A DNA stretch of 64,000 nucleotides from Phymatolithon calcareum (taxonomy: Eukaryota > Rhodophyta > Florideophyceae > Hapalidiales): positions 1,984,001 to 2,048,000 of the forward strand of contig OZ345378.1 in assembly GCA_977006965.1 (NCBI GenBank). Direction: 5' to 3'. This document shows, one piece after another, positions 32,948 to 42,831 of the stretch (its first letter is position 1; each line of letters begins with the position of its first letter). Both the position numbers and the translations under genes were made by a program. The notes under the pieces are model-generated. The model did not search any database. It was not told the DNA's origin and saw only the letters and a program-made list of their open reading frames with translations.

Positions 32948-34940
32948 GTGTCTATATGCCGGGAATTTTTCCTCAATTGAGAACATATTTTTCCTCAATT
33001 GAGGGCGGAAAAACATTTAATTTTTGGAAACGAAAGCTACTCACTGTGAGGCCCGTCAAAAGCGTCAAGCTCATGAATGTCTTCAACGTGCTTCGTGAAA
33101 CAGTTCCTACCGGTAGAAGCGCTACAAATATATAGTGTGGCACTTTCACGCGTATTAGAGTATGAGCACAAGAGGGTTGTCGTCTCGAATTTGCGAACTC
33201 TGCAGTTGTTTTGAACAGCACAAGTAGTCACCACGACATCCCCAGTCCTCCTTTTCTTTTTCTTGGGAGTTAAGTAGGTTCTAACACTGCTCCCGATTGC
33301 AAATATATGTTCTTTAGCGACTAAACGTGAACGATTAATGTGCATGGCACATGTGTTATCGACGAGTTGCTCGAACAGACTTGACAATACCTTCGCTGCG
33401 TCATGTGCTGCTGAACCTCTGCACGGGCACCTGAGCATAAAAGTCATCTAACAATCACGCAAATTGCCAGAAGAGTTTGATGACTCCTATGAACTATAGT
33501 CGCACTTGTTGAAGATGCAGGATTATCGCACTTCTGCCACTCGCCGAGTGCTGTAACTCTTAACCGTTTTCCGGTTAGTGACCTCCGTTCCCATACCAAC
33601 GGGATATGGACTCACGGAAGCATCTCAGGTCCGACGGAGGCACAGTGCGCTTTCTGAGGTCAGATATGGCATCGACAGAATCTTGACCTAGCGACCAGCG
33701 GTGCTGCGCAGACTGCATGTTCTACTTGGTTGCGCAGTGAATGATATTCACTGGAAGTGTTCGGCGAGCGGCATACCAGTATTTGAAGAAGAAGGATTGT
33801 TGAGATACTTAATTGGCCTTGTTGCCCTCCAAAAATTGCTCTCGGCGCTGAGCTCAACTCTTGTCATGAGGGTAATTATTCCGTAAAAACTCAATAAGCT
33901 CTGTCAATGTAGACTCTTGTTTTCCAATTATTCTCAGCATAGCGAACGCTAGAGCAGAAAAAATTTCCCATGTGAACTTGGAGAAAAATCTTCATGACGC
34001 AATCTTACTTCGTATGAATACCAATACCATCATTTTCTGACAAGATGTCTCTGGTAAGAGTGCAAAGTCTCCAGAACTGAGAGGAAACTTAGACCCTATT
34101 CGGTCCTGAAGCTTGGCGCTCGTACCATGGTTCCCCAAAAGCGACAATATTCGGCTCGCGGTCAGGCACGACGACATCAAGCTCGTTTTGTGATGTTTGG
34201 TCCCCAGAGCCCTTCAAGACGTAAGAGAGAGAACCCGGAAGAGGGCGTTTAGAGATTGTGAAGGTTTTATCGATGCTTTTGTGTCTATTTGATGAGCTTC
34301 TGATTGTGACTGTGGACGATAAACTGGCGTTTCGCGATGAAGATGGGCGAGGATGAGTACTGTAAGCAGTCCTGGGTGGTACTGCGCTTTGCCGGTGTTG
34401 GCTCGGTTCAAGGCTGGTGAGCTTCTGCAATGCCATCTTCAGTGTCCCCTATCTTGACGTTGAACAGGTTGACTGTCTTAAAGTTAGTCTTCTTCGGCGA
34501 ACGCCAAGCTATGACACATTTTACGCAAAGCGATTTGCTCGCGCGACCATTCAGTTTTCCTCCAGTACCTCCTGAACGATACCACACACCCTTTTTTACT
34601 TGGAAAAGGCTCCATATTGTCTGGAGCATTCTACGGGACTTGTCACCGATGCTTCCTTTGTGCGTATGGATGTACCGACCACGCGGGGCCGGACTTTTTC
34701 TCGTGGCATGGCAGGTCTGGTACTTCTGGGTGACCACTATATTTTCGTTGTTAGCGCCAAACGAAGACATTTTACGGTTGTAGTTGCGGTATTCCTCACC
34801 CACTAGACAAGTTCGGCTTTTCAGTAATGGCGCAGATGATCCGTTCTGCGTTCGATTTACTAACTTTTCCGAGCTTTTGAATCCGTCCTCATTTGAGGAC
34901 TGGGTCCTCAATTGAGGACGTTCGGCACATAGACACTAGG
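32948..34940 (-). mobile_element. piggyBac-type transposon, internally deleted (element 2), inverted
   Basis: Ends are GTGTCTATATGCCG (32948-32961) and, on the opposite strand, CCTAGTGTCTATGTGCCG (34923-34940). Paired subterminal palindromes CCTCAATTGAGG and variants lie at 32971, 32993 and 34887, 34906. It contains a minus-strand transposase remnant. At about 2.0 kb it lacks most of the catalytic core, so it is non-autonomous. It is a separate subfamily from element 1 (different bases after CCTAGTGTCTA). Confidence 0.85.
33037..34911 (-). pseudogene. Truncated piggyBac-type transposase
   Basis: The N-terminal pieces (34911-34408 and 34436-34089) align with the first 250 codons of element 1 (CVIAWRSPKKTNFKTVNL, then DREPNIVAFGEPWYERQ). 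A small middle piece (33857-33660) and the C-terminal finger (33447-33037, with STGRNCFTKHVEDIHELDAF) remain. The segments with the three catalytic Asp residues are deleted or unreadable. The finger has lost some Cys (CRVRKFETTTLLCSYS). Confidence 0.8.
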
Positions 34941-36120
34941 ACTTTGTGCTGTATCGAAGTGAACAAACATTACCCTCAGCGCAATTCAAAAGTGGATCCT
35001 TGCACAAAATGGACATGAGTTTTTCCATAGGAAAACAAAGTAATTCAAACAAATAGCGGAAACTCATAACTGAGTAGCCAATAAAACAGTGTTGGCTAAA
35101 TTACAGTTTGCATCATCTGCAATCATATAATGCATCGTTTTTGATACTGCATTATGGTTGAATTTTGATCATTTCTAGCAGAGTACGCAATAGCGCAGTT
35201 TACCCATAACTTTGGCCACCACCGTTCGAGATGCTCTAAAGCAGGTCGACGGCCGCATAACTCGTCATTCATCTGCGGCTATAAGCACCAGTTTTGCTTC
35301 CAGCAAATAGAATTTGTGAGAATATTTATGTATCTCCGAAACGTCAAGAACTGTGGCACCTGCTACCGCCAACTTTCCTCGAGTGTATTTGCCTGGAACA
35401 GAAGCAGGACGGAACCTACTTGCGCTTCGGTATCTGACCTTTTCGATGCCTTGCAGTTTTTTTTAAAAAAATGTGGTGATTTAATTTTTTAAAAAAATTA
35501 AATCACCACATATTGTTAAAATTCCCCAAAGGCTTGCGTCCTAGAAGATGCGATGCCATGCGAACATGCACCTGACGGTACAGAGTTATGATCCACTTCT
35601 GCCAAACGAAATCCTGCCTGTACCAACAAACTCGAGACTTCTTCGCTACGACGGTGGTATTTAGCTTAGCCTACACTAGCCAACTCTAACTCCAGCTCAC
35701 AACCATCATCATCATTTACCACACCGTCACTTCACAATAAACAAGGCCGTCCACGTCTTGTTCCCCCCAGTTTCATCCGGATCTCTTAGGAGTGACCGGA
35801 GATACTAACCAACAGCTTTTATCGCGCACGGCATATCACCGCGACCAGTTCCGCGGGTTCCCGCAGGCGCATTCCAGCTGTTGTTCATTTCTTCGCGCTG
35901 GTGTACCCCCAGCGCAACCGTTCTCAACTCAGACAATTTCATCACATATCTCCATTGAGACTAAATTATGATTGCCGTAGCGGGGACAAAATCTACCTTT
36001 TTCGAAACTAAAAAACGTACCTATTTTTACAAGGAGTTTCACAGGAAAAACTCGAAACAGGGGACACGAGCGGTGCACATTCCATGAAGGTATCGCAAAC
36101 AGGATCCATAATTCACCAAG
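34941..36120. other. No gene recognised; contains a 41-bp palindrome
   Basis: AT-rich DNA with a perfect inverted repeat at 35471-35511 (described separately). From about 35640 the sequence becomes less AT-rich, with an AATAAA near 35740, but no frame or element was recognised. Confidence 0.35.
35471..35511. repeat. Perfect 20-bp inverted repeat (hairpin)
   Basis: The arm ATGTGGTGATTTAATTTTTT (35471-35490) and its exact complement (35492-35511) are separated by one base. It could form a cruciform or RNA hairpin. No flanking gene explains it. Confidence 0.8.
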
Positions 36121-36334
36121 TAGTTTTTTTCCTTTCAAGTTTATTTAAAAGCCCTACAGACTTCCGAAGATATGGGCAAGGCTTCCTCTGATGCTACCTA
36201 CCTTTGTGTAGCTCACGAAACGTCCACCAGTATGGCGGACGGGAAAACTCAGGACTCAAAGTAGTCCTATCTCAGTCCTCTACGGGATTGTTGGTGCTTG
36301 GACTCGACCACTTTTGCCTTTCATTCTGCGGATT
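36121..36334 (-). mobile_element. 5'-truncated LINE tail, family A (copy 1)
   Basis: On the minus strand the sequence ends GGGCTTTTAAATAAACTTG followed by GAAAGG and a short A-run, with a polyadenylation signal AATAAA. It is nearly identical over about 210 bp to 46628-46846. A possible diverged target duplication (TTCACCAAGTAG left, TTTACCAAGGAG right) flanks it. No coding part is retained. Confidence 0.7.
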
Positions 36335-37726
36335 TTACCAAGGAGTGTTGCACATCATAGTTGTGAGCGAGAACTCATTCAGAATATCTGTGCCCCCGAC
36401 GAGAATGCAGGAACTGATGCATGCACTAGCCGCTTGTGGGTCAGTGAAGGCGCCAACTAGCCCGCCGTAAATGCTGGCATTGCGATGACGCACGTCAGTG
36501 GTATTGCAGGTGGAAGGTGGCGTCAAAAATTCCGAGAAGTCGCTGGCTCTTATGATGGTCCTTTCCGGAATATGCGTGCGATACGTTATGCAGCACGGGA
36601 TGCTAGTACCTCGTGCAAGTGTGAGACTAGAAGTCGCCTCAAGTTGAGAAACATCGGCCCAGTAGAGAACGCGGAAGTCGAATAACTCAACTACTTGTCG
36701 CAATCGCACCAATCTTTGGTCCAGAGATGCAAAAATGCAAAGACCGCTGCCGGATTTAGGACTTCTCTGCAGGGAAGAGCCGAATTGTTTACGGCCCTGA
36801 TTTTGACCGATGTTTTGATCATCAATTAAAGATTAGAGGGATCAAGTGATTCCCGAGCCCATAATACCCCGTCGGGAAAGTGCATCAGCAGAGTCGTTTC
36901 TTGTTCTGGGTAGAATTGACGTAGAGGCAAGATAAAGTTAAAAGGGGGTGGGGCAAAGCAGGGATACATGAGTGGGGAACTTAGTGGAAATTGCTTTAAG
37001 CAAAGCAGGTACGAATAAGCGGGGAGCTTAGCGGCAATTGCTTTATATGATGTTAATCATGAGGATGTGAAAGTGTAGGTAAGATGATGATGATGAACCC
37101 CTCGATGCGGCAGTAGCGCGCGATCGAAGGTTAATTACTAACCTATCAGTTCTTGTTGGGATGCGTTTGCCATGGAGCGCGCAACGTTACCATATCAGGA
37201 CTTGCGTTTCCTGATATGGCATGTGCGCTCGGACTATGCCGCGCAAACGGTTGCGCTCACACTTGTGGCAGGAATAACAAATTCCTTCTATTCTGTTGCT
37301 TCAGAATATCATATTGATTCCCTCTTGTTTCGCCGCACATCGACATCTGTCTAATAAGCCCTTACACACAAGTTCTTCCGGCAATAAAGTATCGGATTGT
37401 GCTTCCTCTTACGATCAGGGGTTTCAGCACATCTCAAACGGTGTGAGTGGCAGCAAACCCTCCATATCATGCAACTATTCAAACACAGTTGGGTTCTACG
37501 AAAACTCAATTTGTCCTTCGCCACTCTACTTTGAAATGCCCGCGGAAGAGTATGATCAGAACAAAAATACGTACATCACCGTATTAGTCGCAAGACACAA
37601 TGCGGTACAAGAAGCAAGTGGGACTGCTGAGTAGCCGTGCCTTGCGTATGTTGGTATAGCGGTGCTCAGTCTAGGCGGTGACGCGTAAAGCAGAACTAGT
37701 TGCTTGCAAATGCTATCTGGTTTGGT
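36335..37726. other. No gene recognised; hairpin at 37190-37219
   Basis: Frames such as 36335-36712 (minus) and 37172-37634 (plus, two phases) are open but have no motifs. A hairpin with 11-bp perfect arms (CCATATCAGGA, 8-base loop) is at 37190-37219. Confidence 0.35.
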
Positions 37727-37890
37727 CGAGAAGAAGAAGAAGGTAGATTTTTATTTAAAATTTACCAAAGCATCTGCTGACGCTTGGGGTAACATTTCGA
37801 GTGCCAAGAAAATTTAGCTTCATTCTGTCCTAGGAAGGGTTTCGTAGTGGGTGTTCCACAGTTTGGTGGTCTACAAAACCCACCTCTAAT
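37727..37890 (-). mobile_element. 5'-truncated LINE tail, family B (copy 1)
   Basis: About 160 bp similar to 47582-47753. On the minus strand it ends AAATAAAAATCTAC followed by (CTT)n, so this family has a microsatellite-like tail rather than poly(A). The shared interior includes GCATCTGCTG and CTACAAAACCCACCTCT on the plus strand. Confidence 0.6.
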
Positions 37891-37964
37891 CCCCTGAGGG
37901 GCTCCGAGGGAAAAAATAGCCCACGTTCCTGTGTCACGCGGGGGGTCAGATTTGCAGGGAATGC

Positions 37965-38530
37965 TTACTCTGTGTTGTGGGGATGAGGGTTTTCTATAGC
38001 TTGGAACATGGCCAGGAGCTCGCCAAGTGCTCGCTTAGTCCAGGCGCCGTCTTCTTTTCTGAGTGTATCCTTCGAAAGTCCGTTTGCAACCTCTTCTATA
38101 GCATCTTTCGCACACTCACCGGTCTGTTCGATGAGGACGGAGGTACTCATCGGTCGGAACATTCCATATGTCCACTTGATTGCAAGTGCCCTATGCCGTC
38201 TTGATGGTTTGGTCCAGAGTGCATTGAGATCTCATCTCGAAAGATGCGAACTTTCAATGAGCTACATGCTGAGTGACCTACGTCTGCCAAAACTACCTAT
38301 TCGACTGTCTACTTTGCAGACTGTCCGCGTACTAGAATTTGTATTGATCCCGCTTCAATGCAAGTCTCACTACAATGCACAGACGCTGCGCTGCAAGGTC
38401 ATCCACATCCAGATATAGGTGGATCGCTGATCTCTTCTCATCGCTCCACCACGACCACAATGCCGATAGAACAGTACATCACAACCAGGCCGCCAGTCTC
38501 GCACTCGACACTCTAGCGTTGAAATGTCCA
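37965..38530 (-). pseudogene. Unrecognised decayed coding sequence
   Basis: Two coding-looking segments lie on the minus strand. One (about 38480-38350) contains LWSWWSDEKRSAIHLYLDVD and DDLAAQRLCIVVRLALKRD. The other (38162-37965, open further up to about 38240) contains DAIEEVANGLSKDTLRKEDG and AWTKRALGELLAMFQAIENP. The segment between has stops. The last block has faint resemblance in spacing to the C-terminus of the pogo-like transposase (DGTWRVEQL...), but this is not convincing. The family is unknown. Confidence 0.3.
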
Positions 38531-39059
38531 ATTTCGTAGTCAGTAGCTTGCAGCAACGAATTCGTCATTGATGTCGTGCCCTGGTAGAGAGCGTCGGCGA
38601 CCGTTCTGAGCGTAGCGTCGCCATCGTCGCTCAAGCGCGCAAAACCGTCAGTGTGGAGCCCGAGAGCAAGCTTCCGGACGTCACTGTTCTGACAGACAGA
38701 AGCTATAAACGTTTGTGAAATCGGGTGCAGACAAATTTTCCATGCCTTGGAACATGATGAAATCCGGCAAGTGAAAGGCGGGTGGCATTGCGCAGTGCCG
38801 GCGAGCGCCGACCCAGTCGTGTTTGATATTTGATATTGACTAGATTTTGACTATCAAGGGCTTCAGACAGATGGTCAAGTAATGTGCATACCATTCGGCT
38901 CTGTGTTATCGAGCCATCTCGCGTAGGCACTAAATCAACGCTAAAACGCTAAAATAGTCGTGGCCAACTGCCAAACAATAAGAAACAGCAACATCAGAAC
39001 TGAACCCGATGTTTATGAACACCATAAACAATTCTTAAAAAACACCACCACGACAAACC
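38531..39059. other. Intergenic DNA downstream of the minus-strand paralogue
   Basis: No gene or repeat is recognised. It holds the 3' flank of the gene at 39060-40049. Confidence 0.4.
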
Positions 39060-40049
39060 TCAGAATCCGCCGCCATAAACAAACCCATCCGCAAACTCCC
39101 CCACAACATCCGCACACTCCCTCGCAACCGCCTCAAACTCCTCCCTGACCGCACGTCCCCAAATTCTCCCAGGCGGATAAAACAGCACCGTACACGGCGC
39201 CGTCCCCACAACCTCAATCCAAAACCTCATCCTCCCACATCTGACCACAAGCCCCACCTCCGGCACAGTCCCCCTTGCCCTCCTCTCCGCCCTCCGCCAA
39301 CCCCCTCGAACCCCCACAACCCCCTCCGCCCTCGCGACCGCACAAACCGTCGCACAAACCGCCAACGCAAACGACAGAGGCACGGTCACATACCTCGCCG
39401 CCCCCTTCTTCATCCTGCGCAATCTCGCATCCCCACGCCACGCCCCTGTCCACCTCACCCCCGTCCCGCCGGGTCCCGAGTACCGAATCTCCAGCGCGAC
39501 CGCGCGCACCGTCTCCAGCGACGGCCGCTTGCTGCGCCACACCTCTGCGCAACCCCCGCCCGCCTCCATGCCCCGGTCATCCCCCGCAGACGACGGCGGC
39601 GGCGACCGTCGTTGCACGTGCGAATGCTCAATGTCCGCGGCCTGCAGCGCGCGCTCGGCGGCGGATCGAAGCGCCCATACGACGACGGACGCCTCGGACG
39701 GGAAGAGGAGAGCGCGAAGGAGCGGTATGGAGTGAAGGGCAAGCAGGGCGCGAGAAGGCTTCTGGTCGAGCGCCTCCGCGGCAGCGAGGATGAGACGCTC
39801 GTCGAGAAGAGGGTGGGGGGAGAGAGGGGAGAGAGGGGAGAGCAAGGTGTCGCGTGCGAGATGCACTACCGCGTCGCTCACGTCCACGATGGAGGCGTGC
39901 GAGTAGCGTGATGACGCGTCGTCGTCGGCTACGTCGGCGACGGCGAGATTTAGGTTGTGTGGCTCGCTGCGCGCTGGCGTGAAGCGCCGGAGGATGGGGG
40001 AGGACGGGCGTGTGACAGGCGGTGAGGTCGTCCTTCGGGAGAACATCAT
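39060..40049 (-). CDS. Unknown protein, paralogue A of a divergent pair
   Basis: A GC-rich, intronless frame of 329 codons. The frame is open further upstream, but the first ATG is at 40047-40049, and this start (MMFSRR) lines up with the start of the plus-strand paralogue. Shared blocks with 41507-42454 are SHASIVDVSD, EALDQKPSRALLALHSIPLL, then a linker, EIRYSG, W..D.RL.R, AARYVTVPLSFALAV with TVCAV, and a C-terminal EEFEAVARECADVVGEFADG. The N-terminus is Ser/Pro/Arg-rich and probably disordered; the C-terminal half has hydrophobic alpha/beta-like segments. No family is recognised. Similar length, order and strong C-terminal conservation indicate a real gene under constraint. Confidence 0.75.
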   Translation of the reverse strand: MMFSRRTTSPPVTRPSSPILRRFTPARSEPHNLNLAVADVADDDASSRYSHASIVDVSDAVVHLARDTLLSPLSPLSPHPLLDERLILAAAEALDQKPSRALLALHSIPLLRALLFPSEASVVVWALRSAAERALQAADIEHSHVQRRSPPPSSAGDDRGMEAGGGCAEVWRSKRPSLETVRAVALEIRYSGPGGTGVRWTGAWRGDARLRRMKKGAARYVTVPLSFALAVCATVCAVARAEGVVGVRGGWRRAERRARGTVPEVGLVVRCGRMRFWIEVVGTAPCTVLFYPPGRIWGRAVREEFEAVARECADVVGEFADGFVYGGGF

Positions 40050-41506
40050 GGGTGATGGGACTGTCGGGCGAGGCGCGACAGTGTTCTCGAGGGACGGGAG
40101 TGCGGTGGGGGTGATGGTGGGGGTCGCCCTCCCCGTCGTTTCGGGATTTGAGAGTTCAAATGAGATTGGGACCGTTGCAGAAGTGCAGGTTGTGCCGTTC
40201 GTTCGTGCTGAGCTCAAGTGGAGGAGATCATTTTGAATGCTATGGTGAACGGGGGGAATAGTAGCGCTCTCAACATTGTCTCACACTTGCACCGACCGCT
40301 GCACGTGACAGTGTATGCGAGCGAGGGAGCGAGCGTACGAGAGATGTGTTTGCTCAATAGTAGTGCAAAATTGCGGCAAATGCGGACGTTTGCACTTGGT
40401 TCTAATGCTTCGAGATCACGATGGTTGTGTCGCGGGGAAGATATCAATGGTTAGCAGACAGCTGCCTACTGTACGTCGACGGTAACTATCTTTGGATTGC
40501 CGACACTGTCTGTCGGTCGGTTTTGAGGGAAATTGCCAACAATCGAATGCAGCCATCATGATCATCATGACGTTCGTTCGTTCAACCTGTAGTTTATGTT
40601 TGCAGCCTATGGCAATCGCCGGTGTACTAGTATACGCTGAAGGCCACTGTATGTTTCCTTCCTTGAGTGGCCCGTCACTGTGCACTCATGGGCAGTACTG
40701 TATGACAATGATATGTTGAAGCTGTGGGAATGCCGCTTAACACCAACACTACTGTACACAGTACTGTAGTGCTGGAAAGCGACATTCTTTATCGAGAACC
40801 ACGGATCACCTGAGATCTCCCGAGAGAAGCAGACGCACAAGCTGGCTGACCGGATCATCTTCTCGTGACAAACATAATCGATACAATAATCGCCGTGTCT
40901 TAAAAATTGGATTCGACCGATCATCGCTTTACAAACCGTATCATACTGTACATACTGTAGCCCAACGCAACAATGCTCTGCGAACGATGCACGCAAACCC
41001 CTGTCGTCTGCAGTTGCACGTAATGTTTTTCTCGACACCCACACGAGACCCTACCCCATGACACCACGGGGAAGGCGATACAAATTCCAACGATGGCAAA
41101 CCCTGCCTTCCTGCCCCGCTCACGTACGCCACGTACGCGCTGCGCACCAAGCCATCTTCTTCCGGTGCAGGTAACGGGATGCAACGCAAGACCTACCGAT
41201 CCCGATCTACAATACCCGACACTCATTCATTCACTCACTCCTCGCTCCACCACCACTGTCTCCACAATGCCCTCACCCCGCCGTCCGATCATACTGTACA
41301 TACAGTGTCACCACAGTGCCGCACCTTCTTCCGCACCCTGCCTGCCTGCCTTGGACCCAACTGACCTTCCCCCGCGACGAACATTGACATCCGTTTACGG
41401 ACCGACACCACGACGCAAACATTGAAAACCCCGCACACACCATGCCCGTCCCCCCCGAACGTCGCTAACCCGCAAGAAACCCCACCCCCGCACAACTCCA
41501 TCCATC
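40050..41506. promoter_or_regulatory. Shared upstream region of the divergent pair, with repeated TACTGTA
   Basis: This 1.46-kb region separates the two start codons and should contain both promoters. It holds TACTGTA seven times on the plus strand (40468, 40696, 40750, 40762, 40944, 40953, 41292), mostly extended to TACTGTAC. Two explanations fit: binding sites of a common regulator, or footprints of small pogo-type elements, whose insertions give TA-CAGTA ends. No TATA box is obvious. Confidence 0.5.
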
Positions 41507-42454
41507 ATGCACACCTCCTCACCACGCGACCGTCCGCCTTGCCCGCGACTCACACGCCCACCTCCCCTCTTGCGCATCCCACCTTCACGCGCGGAAAGCT
41601 TAACAACCTACGATTGCGACACCTCCTCCTTCTACTCGCACGCGTCCGTCGTCGACGTCTCCGATCTCCTCCTCCCCTTCCCGTCCCCCTCCTCCCTTCC
41701 CTCTCTGCACCTCGCGCCGTGCACGCCGTACCGATCGCACAAGCCATCCCCCTGTGCCCTCCCGCGTCCTCTCGCCGACCGCGTCGCCTCCGCTACCGCG
41801 GAAGCGCTCGACCTGAAGCTGAGTCGCGCGACGGCAATGCTGTCCCATCTCCCCCTTCTGTCCGCCCTACTCACGCCGACAGAGCAGTCAGTAACGACCT
41901 GGCTGCTGCGCGCCGCATGCGCGCTCGCGGCCGCATTCGACGCTTCCGAGCGCCTCCTCGGGCGTGCCGCCTCCTGCACCGCGCTCGCGCCCGCGCAGCC
42001 GCCGTCGGACGGCGTGGTGCGCGCCGTCGTGCAGGAGTTGCGCTACACCGGTGTGGGCGCCGCGTGTGGAGCGCGATATGCCGGGGAGTGGGATGTGCAT
42101 GCGCGTTTGAAGCGCTTGCGGGTACGCGCGGCGAGGGTGGTTGTGTTGCCGACTTCGTTTGCGATGGCGTTGGTGGGAACTGTTTGTGCGCTGGTGAGGA
42201 TGGAGTGTGGGGTTACGAGGCGGGTTTGGGGTGGGGTGGGGAATAGGGGGAGGGGAAGGGTGCCGCAGGCGGTGTTGATTGCACGGTGTGGATGGGTTAG
42301 GTTTGTTGTGGTTGTTGTGGGGACTAGACCTAGTCAGGTGGTTTTTAGGAGACCGAGGTTTGTTGGACGGGAGGGGGGAGAGGAATTTGAGGGGATTGTG
42401 GAGGAATGTGCGGAGGTTGTTAGGGAGTTTGCGGAAGTTGTTGTTTATGGATAG
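41507..42454 (+). CDS. Unknown protein, paralogue B of a divergent pair
   Basis: An intronless frame of 315 codons with ATG at 41507, very GC-rich in its first two thirds. It matches paralogue A in order: SHASVVDVSD, EALDLKLSRATAMLSHLPLL, TWLLRAACAL, ELRYTG, RLKRLR, AARVVVLPTSFAMAL with GTVCAL, VGTRPSQVVF, and a C-terminal EEFEGIVEECAEVVREFAEV. The central hydrophilic linker is shorter than in A. The last 250 bases are G-rich with GTG/GTT codons, so codon use changes along the gene. The family is unknown. The three hairpins downstream (42703-42831) may mark its 3' region. Confidence 0.75.
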   Translation: MHTSSPRDRPPCPRLTRPPPLLRIPPSRAESLTTYDCDTSSFYSHASVVDVSDLLLPFPSPSSLPSLHLAPCTPYRSHKPSPCALPRPLADRVASATAEALDLKLSRATAMLSHLPLLSALLTPTEQSVTTWLLRAACALAAAFDASERLLGRAASCTALAPAQPPSDGVVRAVVQELRYTGVGAACGARYAGEWDVHARLKRLRVRAARVVVLPTSFAMALVGTVCALVRMECGVTRRVWGGVGNRGRGRVPQAVLIARCGWVRFVVVVVGTRPSQVVFRRPRFVGREGGEEFEGIVEECAEVVREFAEVVVYG

Positions 42455-42702
42455 GGTCGACAGGGAGTGAGGGAATTGAGAACGGTTGCTTGCTGCATGT
42501 TTCGATGGCGACTGTGAAGATGCGCGCGAGGTGGAGGAATCAAGAAGAGCTTTCTGAGCAGGAGAGTGAAGTTGGTGGCGATAGATTACTCTCTCGTTGG
42601 CCGGCGGTCATGTCTTCATGTCTGCGCGTTTGGGTCCACTCCTGTGCTTGGCGGGTATCGAGAAGGAAGTACAGTAAAGTTTATTGTTTCCCATGGCACT
42701 TG

Positions 42703-42751
42703 CGCTGTTTGTCTTGAGAAGTGCAGGGTGCACTTCTCAAGACGAACAGCG
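42703..42751. repeat. Hairpin 1: 23-bp arms, 3-base loop
   Basis: The arm at 42703-42725 (CGCTGTTTGTCTTGAGAAGT...) is matched by 42729-42751 with one difference that would be a G:U pair in plus-strand RNA. The loop is GGG. It starts about 250 bp after the stop of paralogue B. Confidence 0.85.
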
Positions 42752-42783
42752 ATCGTGGATTTCAGTATGATAGACGTATAACT

Positions 42784-42831
42784 GAGGAATGATGCTCATC
42801 ATTCCTCGACGTATCGATCATCGATACGTCG
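42784..42831. repeat. Hairpins 2 and 3, adjacent
   Basis: Hairpin 2: GAGGAATGATG, CT, CATCATTCCTC (42784-42807), perfect. Hairpin 3: CGACGTATCGA, TCA, TCGATACGTCG (42807-42831), perfect. They share one base and follow hairpin 1 after 32 bp. A short GATAT run follows. Confidence 0.85.

Noticed and set aside
36335-36712. 125-codon minus-strand frame next to a LINE tail
   Set aside because: No ATG near the start and no motif; linkage to the LINE tail is not supported because copy 2 of the tail has different flanking DNA.
39275-39793. 172-codon plus-strand Pro-rich frame
   Set aside because: It is the complement of the GC-rich paralogue A gene; proline runs come from GGN codons on the other strand.
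40050-40217. Upstream extension of paralogue A by 56 codons
   Set aside because: The extension has no ATG (the frame begins at TTG) and has no counterpart in paralogue B.
41422-42246. 274-codon plus-strand frame overlapping paralogue B
   Set aside because: It is a different phase of the same GC-rich gene. Only the 41507-42454 phase aligns with paralogue A.
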